Source of the DNA: CAKUFA01 sp963618735
Lineage (GTDB): Bacteria; Bacillota; Clostridia; Christensenellales; Aristaeellaceae
Assembly (NCBI GenBank): GCA_963618735.1
Contig: CAVEUM010000038.1
Coordinates: 1 to 12,862 of the forward strand
DNA length: 12,862 nt
Direction of reading: 5' to 3'
Part shown: positions 5,327-11,711 of the stretch, in pieces
Numbering within the stretch: position 1 is the first letter of the stretch
How the letters are laid out: each line of letters starts with the position of its first letter
Program-made: the position numbers and the translations under genes
Notes under the pieces: model-generated
Databases searched by the model: none
The model's input: the letters and a program-made list of their open reading frames with translations, nothing else
Told to the model about the DNA's origin: nothing

Positions 5327-7147
5327 TTAGTTGTTATACCGCCACTGACGGGCACGGTCACCGGCAGAGAGGATCTTCTTGCGCATGCGGAGGGTCTTGG
5401 GGGTAATCTCCAGCAGCTCGTCATCATCGATGAACTCCATGCACTCTTCCAGCGTCATGGGATGCACAGAAATCAGGCGCATGGCATCCTCAGAAGCGGA
5501 GGCGTTACGCATGTTGGTCACGTGCTTCTGCTTGCACACGTTCACCACCAGGTCATCCGGACGGGCGTTCTGGCCAACGATCATGCCTTCATACACGTTC
5601 TGCTGCGCGCCGATGAACAGCGTGCCGCGCTCCTGTGCATAGAACAGGCCATAGGAGGTGCTGACACCCGTCTCGTGCGCCACCAGTGCGCCCACGTTAC
5701 GGTGGGGGATGTCGCCCTTCATGGGCTCATAGCGCTCGAAGGTGGCGGACATGATGCCCTCGCCGCGGGTGTCGGTCATGAATTCGCTGCGGTAGCCGAA
5801 CAGGCCGCGGGAAGGTACCAGGAACTCCAGACGGACACGATCCAGTCCGCTCATGTGCTCCAGGGTGCCGCGGCGACGGCCGATCTTCTCAATCACGGCG
5901 CCAGCGCTGGCCTGAGGGGTATCCACCACCAGGCGCTCGATAGGCTCGCACTTCACGCCATCGATGACCTTGTAAATCACCTGAGGCTTGCTGACGGCGA
6001 ACTCGTAGCCCTGACGGCGCATGTTCTCAATCAGGATGGACAGATGCAGCTCGCCACGGCCGCAGACCTCGAAAGCATCGGTGGAATCGGTGTCATTGAC
6101 ACGCAGGCTCACGTCCGTCTGCAATTCACGCATCAGGCGGGCACGGAGGTGACGGCTGGTCACATAGGTGCCTTCACGGCCGGCGAAGGGGCTGTCGTTA
6201 ACGCGGAAAGTCATGCTCACGGTAGGCTCGGAAATCTTCACGAAAGGCAGACCTTCGGGGGTTGTGGGGTCGCACACCGTGTCGCCGATGGAGATATCCT
6301 CCATGCCGCACAGGGCAACGATGTCGCCCATGCTGACAGATTCAGCGGGGATACGCTTCAGTCCGTCATACTGGAACAGACCGCTCAGGCGCCACTGGGG
6401 GCTGGTCACGCCGGTTTCCAGGTTGGTATGCACCACCATCATGCCGGACTTGAAGCTGCCGCGGGTGATACGACCCACGCCGATACGACCCACATACTCG
6501 CTGTAGTCGATGGTGGAAATCAGCACCTGTGCAGGGCCTTCGGGATCGCCTTCGGGGGCAGGGATGTACTTCAGGATAGCGTCGAACAGGGGACGCAGAT
6601 CGGTGCCGGGCTGCTCCAGATCCAACGTTGCGGTACCCTTACGGGCGCTGACATACAGGATGGGGTTTTCGATGGTGCTCTCATCGGCCTCCAGGTCAAT
6701 GAGCAGATCCAGAATTTCGCCCACCACTTCATCGCAGCGAGCGTCAGGACGGTCGATCTTGTTGATCACGATCAGCACCTTCAGCTTCAGCTCCAGCGCC
6801 TTCTTCAGCACGAAACGGGTCTGAGGCATGGGACCTTCAAAGCTGTCCACCAGCAGCAGCACGCCGTCTACCATCTTCAGCACGCGTTCCACCTCGCCGC
6901 CGAAGTCAGCGTGGCCGGGCGTGTCAACGATGTTGATCTTGTGACCCTGATAGTGCACAGCGGTGTTCTTCGACAGGATGGTAATGCCGCGTTCACGCTC
7001 GATGTCGTTGGAGTCCATCACGCGGTCAACGGTCTGCTGATTTTCACGGTACACACCGCCCTGCTTGAGCATCTGGTCCACCAGGGTGGTCTTGCCGTGG
7101 TCAACGTGGGCAATAATAGCAATGTTGCGAATATCTTCACGAATCAT
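5327..7147 (-). CDS. typA: Ribosome-associated translational GTPase TypA/BipA
   Basis: A 606-residue EF-G-like GTPase that binds ribosomes and supports 50S assembly and growth under stress such as cold. GTPase motifs are clear: G1 AHVDHGKT (13-20), G2 RGITI (53-57), G3 DTPGH (75-79) and G4 NKID (129-132). Domain II (VGRIGVGRITRG) and the TypA-specific C-terminal part (RRGTLEHM, VPSRGLFGYRSEF, ETGVSTSYGL) follow. Length is usual for TypA. The ATG at 7147 gives the family N-terminus MIREDIRNIAI, with GGAGG 11 nt upstream; an upstream TTG at 7165 overlaps that site and is unlikely. It starts 24 nt after the prfC stop with no terminator between them, so the two GTPases are probably co-transcribed. 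Confidence 0.97.
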   Translation of the reverse strand: MIREDIRNIAIIAHVDHGKTTLVDQMLKQGGVYRENQQTVDRVMDSNDIERERGITILSKNTAVHYQGHKINIVDTPGHADFGGEVERVLKMVDGVLLLVDSFEGPMPQTRFVLKKALELKLKVLIVINKIDRPDARCDEVVGEILDLLIDLEADESTIENPILYVSARKGTATLDLEQPGTDLRPLFDAILKYIPAPEGDPEGPAQVLISTIDYSEYVGRIGVGRITRGSFKSGMMVVHTNLETGVTSPQWRLSGLFQYDGLKRIPAESVSMGDIVALCGMEDISIGDTVCDPTTPEGLPFVKISEPTVSMTFRVNDSPFAGREGTYVTSRHLRARLMRELQTDVSLRVNDTDSTDAFEVCGRGELHLSILIENMRRQGYEFAVSKPQVIYKVIDGVKCEPIERLVVDTPQASAGAVIEKIGRRRGTLEHMSGLDRVRLEFLVPSRGLFGYRSEFMTDTRGEGIMSATFERYEPMKGDIPHRNVGALVAHETGVSTSYGLFYAQERGTLFIGAQQNVYEGMIVGQNARPDDLVVNVCKQKHVTNMRNASASEDAMRLISVHPMTLEECMEFIDDDELLEITPKTLRMRKKILSAGDRARQWRYNN

Positions 7148-7171
7148 ATTCTTTTCATCCTCCAAGGTTTC

Positions 7172-8791
7172 TTACAGTCTGTTGGCGGTTTCCGCCAGCT
7201 CCAGACCCTCGTTGTTTTCGCAGGCCAGGCGGACGCTCCATTCATTCTCGAACAGGAGCACATCGCGGCCGCGGCTGTCTTTTGCGCGTCCGGAGGTGGA
7301 TGTGAGCTTCAGCTCCTCCACGGGCTTGGGCGTCTTCACCACCCAGCGAACATAGTGGAAAGGCATGCCCTCCATCACAATATCCGTCTGGTATTCCGTC
7401 TTCAGCCGATGCTCCAGCACTTCAAACTGCAGCACGCCGACTACGCCGACCATGAATTCCTCACGGCCGGTTTCCGTGCGGATGAAGGTCTGAATGGCGC
7501 CTTCCTCAGCCAGCTGGCTGATGCCCTTCTGGAACTGCTTGCGCTTCATGCTGTCCATGGGGCGGACGCGATTGAAAAATTCAGGAGCAAAGACGGGGAT
7601 GTTCTCATAGTGCAGCTTGGGGCCGCCGGAAAGGGTGTCGCCCAGTTGATAGATGCCGGGGTCAAACAGGCCGATGATGTCGCCTGCCCAGGCTTCCTCC
7701 ACGGCTTCGCGCTCGTCTGCCATGAACTGCTGGGGCTGCTTGAGCGCCACAGCCTTGTTGGTGCCGGAGTGCCAGACCTCCATGCCCTTCTCGAACGCAC
7801 CGCTGACAATGCGCATGAAAGCCAGACGGTCGCGGTGGGCAGGGTTCATGTTGGCCTGAATCTTGAAGACAAAGCCAGAGAAGTAAGGCTCCTCCGGGCC
7901 GATCATGCCGGCGTCGCTCTGACGGGGCAGGGGCGGCGGCGTATACTGCAGGAAGCGATCCAGGAAGGGCTCCACGCCGAAGTTCGTAACGGCAGAACCG
8001 AAGAACATAGGCGTCAGCTCACCGCGGCGCACAGCCTCCAGGTCAAAGGCGTCACCCGCCTCATCCAGCAGCTCAATCTCTTCATGCAGACGGTCGCGGT
8101 AGTGCTTGTCCAGCAGCGTTTCCAGCATGGGATCATCCACGGAGATGTCGGTCTTTTCCACCATCTTCTTGCCGTGGTCGCCGCCGGTGTACAGCTCAAC
8201 CATCTTCGTGTCGCGATGGTACACGCCCTGGAAATCGCCATCCACACCGATAGGCCAGTTGATGGGGCAGGAACGGATGCCCAGCACCTGCTCCAGCTCC
8301 TCCATGAGGGCGAAGGGATCCTTGGCAGCGCGGTCCATCTTGTTCACGAAGGTGAAAATCGGGATGTTCCGCATGCGGCATACCTTGAAGAGCTTGATGG
8401 TCTGCGCCTCCACGCCCTTGGCAGCGTCAATCAGCATCACGGCTGCGTCCGCTGCCACCAGCACACGGTAGGTATCCTCAGAGAAGTCCTGGTGGCCAGG
8501 GGTATCCAGAATATTAATGCGGAAACCGTCATACTCAAACTGCATGGCGGAAGACGTGACAGAAATGCCGCGCTGCTTCTCAATGTCCATCCAGTCAGAG
8601 GTGGCGTGCTTATCGCTCTTGCGTGCCTTCACACTGCCGGCGGAACGAATGGCACCGCCGTAGAGCAGAAGCTTTTCCGTCAGGGTTGTTTTGCCTGCGT
8701 CAGGGTGAGAAATAATGGCAAAGGTTCTCCGCTTTTCCACCTGCTCGTGGAGCATGTCGCGGAAAGCCTGTGTATCACGTGCGGGCAGCAT
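7172..8791 (-). CDS. prfC: Peptide chain release factor 3 (RF3)
   Basis: A 539-residue class II release factor: a GTPase that removes RF1 or RF2 from the ribosome after peptide release. The motifs are diagnostic: G1 SHPDAGKT (28-35), the RF3-type switch region QRGISVTSS (73-81), G3 DTPGHQDF (96-103) and G4 NKMD (150-153). RF3 domain II and III signatures such as FMRIVSGAFEKGMEVWHSG and GVVGVLQFEVLEHRL follow. Length matches the family (E. coli RF3 is 529). The ATG at 8791 has GGAGG with 6-nt spacing. It heads an apparent operon with typA and a membrane protein. The predicted promoter lies about 215 nt upstream, and the leader carries an upstream ORF, suggesting translational control. Confidence 0.97.
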   Translation of the reverse strand: MLPARDTQAFRDMLHEQVEKRRTFAIISHPDAGKTTLTEKLLLYGGAIRSAGSVKARKSDKHATSDWMDIEKQRGISVTSSAMQFEYDGFRINILDTPGHQDFSEDTYRVLVAADAAVMLIDAAKGVEAQTIKLFKVCRMRNIPIFTFVNKMDRAAKDPFALMEELEQVLGIRSCPINWPIGVDGDFQGVYHRDTKMVELYTGGDHGKKMVEKTDISVDDPMLETLLDKHYRDRLHEEIELLDEAGDAFDLEAVRRGELTPMFFGSAVTNFGVEPFLDRFLQYTPPPLPRQSDAGMIGPEEPYFSGFVFKIQANMNPAHRDRLAFMRIVSGAFEKGMEVWHSGTNKAVALKQPQQFMADEREAVEEAWAGDIIGLFDPGIYQLGDTLSGGPKLHYENIPVFAPEFFNRVRPMDSMKRKQFQKGISQLAEEGAIQTFIRTETGREEFMVGVVGVLQFEVLEHRLKTEYQTDIVMEGMPFHYVRWVVKTPKPVEELKLTSTSGRAKDSRGRDVLLFENEWSVRLACENNEGLELAETANRL

Positions 8792-8844
8792 GTATATCCT
8801 CCATATATGTCGGGATTGGGAGCTTCATCGTTGCTAAGGCGCCG

Positions 8845-8961
8845 TTACTTTCCCGTGGCGCACGCCCAGAGGCGATGGAGTGCAGGAGGGCGCGATCTGC
8901 GGCGACGTGTGCGCAGCATATGCCGAAGCGGCGTGGGCAACCGGTTGTCCTTCAGCGCCAT
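8845..8961 (-). CDS. Candidate arginine-rich leader peptide upstream of prfC
   Basis: A 38-codon ORF between the prfC promoter and prfC. Its ATG at 8961 has a strong Shine-Dalgarno (GGGAGGG, about 5 nt spacing) and lies about 37 nt from the predicted transcription start. It ends at TAA (8845-8847), 53 nt before prfC. The peptide is very basic, with a central RTRRRRSRPP at residues 17-26 and a Trp and Cys near the end (LWACATGK). Poly-Arg and Pro-Pro are known to slow ribosomes. The CCCTCC at 8890-8885, spanning codons 24-26, is complementary to this ORF's own GGAGGG and (5 bp) to the GGAGG of prfC, which suits translational attenuation. A second overlapping frame (8977-8834) lacks a properly spaced ribosome binding site. 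It could instead be a stand-alone small protein or a chance ORF. Confidence 0.58.
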   Translation of the reverse strand: MALKDNRLPTPLRHMLRTRRRRSRPPALHRLWACATGK

Positions 8962-9004
8962 GCAATCCCTCCCTCATCCTCGATAAAGAAAAAGCCAACT
9001 AGTT

Positions 9005-9034
9005 ATTTTAGAACGGGAACGGCGGGCTTGTCAA
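9005..9034 (-). promoter_or_regulatory. Promoter of the prfC-typA operon
   Basis: On the minus strand, a perfect -35 TTGACA (9029-9034) is followed after 18 nt by -10 TAAAAT (9005-9010). The predicted start, about 8998, implies a 5' leader near 205 nt for prfC. I see nothing further between this promoter and the tetR promoter (9035-9124). Confidence 0.78.
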
Positions 9035-9124
9035 GGCTTTCAGGCGGCAAACAGGCGATGAAGGCAAGAAAAATTTGTGCCTGAATTCTTCCTGCAGCGC
9101 AGCACATATTTTTTTCTGCACCCC

Positions 9125-9153
9125 TTGACACATACAGGACGCGTGTCTATAAT
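9125..9153 (+). promoter_or_regulatory. Consensus promoter of the TetR-family gene
   Basis: A perfect TTGACA (9125-9130), 17 nt, perfect TATAAT (9148-9153). The -10 box touches the first of two operators, so bound repressor would block RNA polymerase. Confidence 0.93.
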
Positions 9154-9167
9154 ATAACAGTGTTATA
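9153..9167. promoter_or_regulatory. TetR-type operator 1
   Basis: A perfect 15-bp palindrome, TATAACAGTGTTATA, centred on 9160. It starts at the last base of the -10 box and covers the expected transcription start. It shares the core ATAACAGYRTTAT with operator 2. Confidence 0.85.
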
Positions 9168-9170
9168 AAA

Positions 9171-9185
9171 GATAACAGCATTATC
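9171..9185. promoter_or_regulatory. TetR-type operator 2
   Basis: GATAACAGCATTATC, centred on 9178, is an imperfect-core copy of operator 1. Its arms extend symmetrically to 9167-9189 (AAAAGATAA with TTATCTTTT). The centres of the two sites are 18 bp apart, a spacing that would place two repressor dimers side by side on the DNA. Confidence 0.83.
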
Positions 9186-9225
9186 TTTTGTGGCATTCAC
9201 AAACGGTCAAGAAGGAGACTCTTCC

Positions 9226-9858
9226 ATGTCCCTGAAAGCAGAGCGCACGCATCATGATATTCTGGATACCGCCCTGGAGCACTTCCTTCGGGATGGCTTT
9301 TCCGGCGCTTCCCTGCGGAATATCGTTAAGGATTGCGGGTTAACCACAGGCGCCTTCTACAAGTATTATCCCACCAAGGAAAGCCTTCTTGATGCCCTGG
9401 TTGATCCGTATGTCAATCACATCTATGAAATTTACGACACGATGCTGGCCAATTTTGAGAACCTCTCCGCTGCCGAGCAGACGCAGAACATGTCAGACTC
9501 ATCGGGTGACGGCATCACGCAAATGATCGATTACATCTATGAGAACTACGATCATTTTCGCCTGCTCTACAAGTGCGGTGATACAGGCAAGTACGAATCC
9601 TTCATCCACGGCATGGTTCAGCGGGAAATCAACTCTACCGCCCACTACATAGAGGCCATGCGCAGCGCAGGCGTGAATCTTCCGAAGATTGATGATGTGC
9701 TGATTCACATGATCTACACGGGCTTTTTCTCCGGGGTGTTCCAGATCATCGAGCACCATATGGACAAGGAATCTGCCCTGAAACACATTCAGCAATTGAA
9801 GGAATTCCAGACCGGCGGATGGGAGCGCCTGTTTCAAGTGGAATTTCCCGGGGCATGA
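9226..9858 (+). CDS. TetR/AcrR-family transcriptional regulator
   Basis: A 210-residue DNA-binding repressor of the TetR family. The N-terminal HTH spans about residues 10-50: DILDTALEHFLRDGF, then GASLRNIVKDCGLTTGAFYKYY, with the typical tail PTKESLLDALV. The C-terminal helical domain (about 60-200) would bind an unidentified ligand and form the dimer. The start at 9226 has AAGGAG 8 nt upstream; an in-frame GTG at 9190 lies at the edge of operator 2 and has no ribosome binding site. Two palindromic operators overlap its own promoter, which implies autorepression. The adjacent ABC transporter genes are the likely regulated targets, though their promoter carries a different palindrome. A terminator follows the stop codon. 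Confidence 0.93.
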   Translation: MSLKAERTHHDILDTALEHFLRDGFSGASLRNIVKDCGLTTGAFYKYYPTKESLLDALVDPYVNHIYEIYDTMLANFENLSAAEQTQNMSDSSGDGITQMIDYIYENYDHFRLLYKCGDTGKYESFIHGMVQREINSTAHYIEAMRSAGVNLPKIDDVLIHMIYTGFFSGVFQIIEHHMDKESALKHIQQLKEFQTGGWERLFQVEFPGA

Positions 9859-9868
9859 TGATCAATCA

Positions 9869-9895
9869 AAGCGGCCTCACCGCCGCTTGCTTTTT
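9869..9895 (+). terminator. Rho-independent terminator after the TetR gene
   Basis: A stem AAGCGGC (9869-9875) with GCCGCTT (9882-9888) and a 6-nt loop is followed by GCTTTTT. A second outer pairing, ATCAATCAAA (9861-9870) with TTTGGTTGAT (9893-9902), has one G-U pair and extends into the -35 of the next promoter. Two spacer bases before the U tract make it moderate rather than strong. Confidence 0.65.
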
Positions 9896-9897
9896 GG

Positions 9898-9926
9898 TTG
9901 ATAGTTAGCTAAATCTAACTAATAAT
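9898..9926 (+). promoter_or_regulatory. Promoter of the ABC transporter genes with internal palindrome
   Basis: -35 TTGATA (9898-9903), 17 nt, -10 AATAAT (9921-9926); TAATAA at 9920-9925 with a 16-nt spacer is equivalent. The spacer holds an inverted repeat, TAGTTAG (9902-9908) and CTAACTA (9915-9921), with a 6-nt centre. That is a likely repressor site placed between the two promoter boxes. Its sequence differs from the two operators upstream of the TetR gene. Confidence 0.6.
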
Positions 9927-9947
9927 TCACAGGAGGGAGACCAACAT

Positions 9948-11711
9948 ATGAAGGAGCAAAAACAATCCTGGGCAGGCTGGCTGACCCAATGGGCAGCGCC
10001 GCAAAAGGGCATGTACATGAAAAGTGTACTGCTGGCAGTGGGGAACGTGCTGCTGAAGATCGTTCCGTATTTTTTCATTGCAGACATCGTGCGGATGTAC
10101 CTGAGCGGTGAAAAAGACCTGAGCAGCTACATCATCAAAACACTGTTCATCACCCTGTCCTTTGTCCTGGCAGAGGCCTGCCATTCCCTGTCAACCGCCA
10201 TTTCCCACAAGGCAACCTTCTCCGTGCTTGCCAGCATCCGCAAGATGTGCTGTGACAAGCTGGCACGGGTGCCCCTGGGATACGTAAAGGACACTGCCTC
10301 CGGCTCATTCAAGAACATCATCATGGAGCGGATTGACAGCATTGAAACCACCCTGGCACATATCGTGCCGGAATTCACCTCCAATCTGCTGGCGCCCGTC
10401 ATCATCCTTGTTTACTTCTTTATCACCGACTGGCGGCTGGCACTCTGGTCGCTGCTGCCTGTTGTGATTGGTCTCATATCCTCCGCCGGCATGATGATTG
10501 ACTACAAGCCCAACTTCGAACGCACAGTGAAAACCACCAAAGACCTGAACGACGCCGCGGTGGAGTACATTGACGGCATTGAGGTCATCAAGGCTTTCGG
10601 CAAAACGGAAAGCTCCTATGCCAAATTCACCGCGGCAGCCCGGGAGAACGCGAGTTCTTTCATCACCTGGATGCAGAAGTGCTCGACTTTCCACGCAATC
10701 ACAATGGGTCTGACGCCCTACACCCTGCTGACGATTCTTCCCTTTGGCGCCCACTATGTCGCCAACGGAACGCTGACCATGTCAGGCTTCATCCTCTGCG
10801 TTATTCTGTCGCTGGGCATTGTCGGGCCGCTGATTACCGTCGGCTCCTTTGTGGATGACCTTGGGAAAATCGACGTGGTTGTGGGCGAGGTGGCAGACAT
10901 TCTGCAGCAGCGCGAGCTGGAGCGCCCGGAGCAAAGCACCGAAACGCCCAAAGACAATTCCGTTGTGCTGAAGGATGTACACTTTGCCTATCATGACCAG
11001 GAAGTGCTGCATGGCATCAGCATGAACATGAAGGCCGGCAGCGTCAATGCCATTGTCGGTCCTTCCGGCAGCGGCAAGTCCACCATTGCTAAACTGATTG
11101 CCTCCTTCTGGGATGCAAATTCCGGCAGCATCAGCATCGGCGGTGCGGACATCCGTCATCTGTCCATGGCAGATTTCAGCAGCCGTGTCGCTTATGTTTC
11201 TCAGGACAACTACCTTTTCAACGAAACCGTGATGGAAAATATCCGCCACGGCAAGCCGTCCGCTACCGATGCGGAAATCATTGAGGTCACAAAGAAAAGC
11301 GGCTGCTACGATTTCATTATGCAGCTGGAAAACGGCTTTGACACCATCGTTGGCGGTGCAGGCGGACATCTTTCCGGCGGCGAACGCCAGCGAATCTCCA
11401 TCGCCCGTGCCATGCTGAAGGATGCGCCCATTGTTATTCTGGACGAGGCAACCGCCTATACCGACCCCGAAAACGAAGCCCTCCTGCAATCCTCCATTGC
11501 AAAGCTCGTAGCAGGGAAGACCCTGATTGTCATCGCCCATCGTCTTTCCACCGTAAAGGACAGCGATCAGATTTTTGTGGTCAGCCAGGGACAGATTGCA
11601 GGACGCGGCACCCACGCGGAGCTCTTGTCCTCCTGCCCCCTGTACAAGGACATGTGGGAAGCCCATATTTCCGCCAAAGACACTGCAAAGGAGGACGCGG
11701 AACATGTTTGA
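9948..11711 (+). CDS. ABC transporter, fused permease/ATP-binding half-transporter 1
   Basis: A 587-residue type IV (exporter-fold) half-transporter. An N-terminal six-helix membrane domain (about residues 25-310, with hydrophobic stretches near 25-45, 62-80, 145-180 and 255-300) is followed by an ATPase domain (about 335-575). ATPase motifs: Walker A GPSGSGKST (371-379), Q-loop Q419, signature LSGGERQ (475-481), Walker B VILDE (496-500) with catalytic E500, and H-loop H531. The D-loop reads ATAYTDPENE in place of the usual ATSALD, a form I associate with the IrtAB/YbtPQ-like siderophore-related branch. AGGAGG lies 11 nt before the ATG. It overlaps the next gene by 8 bp, so the two probably form a heterodimer. 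Substrate is unknown: siderophore or other metallophore uptake, or drug/lipid export. Confidence 0.93.
   Translation: MKEQKQSWAGWLTQWAAPQKGMYMKSVLLAVGNVLLKIVPYFFIADIVRMYLSGEKDLSSYIIKTLFITLSFVLAEACHSLSTAISHKATFSVLASIRKMCCDKLARVPLGYVKDTASGSFKNIIMERIDSIETTLAHIVPEFTSNLLAPVIILVYFFITDWRLALWSLLPVVIGLISSAGMMIDYKPNFERTVKTTKDLNDAAVEYIDGIEVIKAFGKTESSYAKFTAAARENASSFITWMQKCSTFHAITMGLTPYTLLTILPFGAHYVANGTLTMSGFILCVILSLGIVGPLITVGSFVDDLGKIDVVVGEVADILQQRELERPEQSTETPKDNSVVLKDVHFAYHDQEVLHGISMNMKAGSVNAIVGPSGSGKSTIAKLIASFWDANSGSISIGGADIRHLSMADFSSRVAYVSQDNYLFNETVMENIRHGKPSATDAEIIEVTKKSGCYDFIMQLENGFDTIVGGAGGHLSGGERQRISIARAMLKDAPIVILDEATAYTDPENEALLQSSIAKLVAGKTLIVIAHRLSTVKDSDQIFVVSQGQIAGRGTHAELLSSCPLYKDMWEAHISAKDTAKEDAEHV

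Noticed and set aside
8834..8977. An alternative 47-codon frame in the prfC leader starting at 8977
   Set aside because: Its ATG directly abuts GAGG with no spacing, so initiation is unlikely; the ORF starting at 8961 has proper spacing.
5462..8986. A 1174-codon open frame on the plus strand, antisense to prfC and typA
   Set aside because: It exactly shadows two strongly conserved genes, starts without a ribosome binding site and is rich in His, Gln, Leu, Ala and Val as expected from antisense reading of GC-biased codons. Its length reflects rare use of certain codons in the real genes.
9008..9196. A 62-codon minus-strand frame between prfC and tetR
   Set aside because: It covers the tetR promoter, both operators and most of the prfC promoter, and lacks a ribosome binding site.
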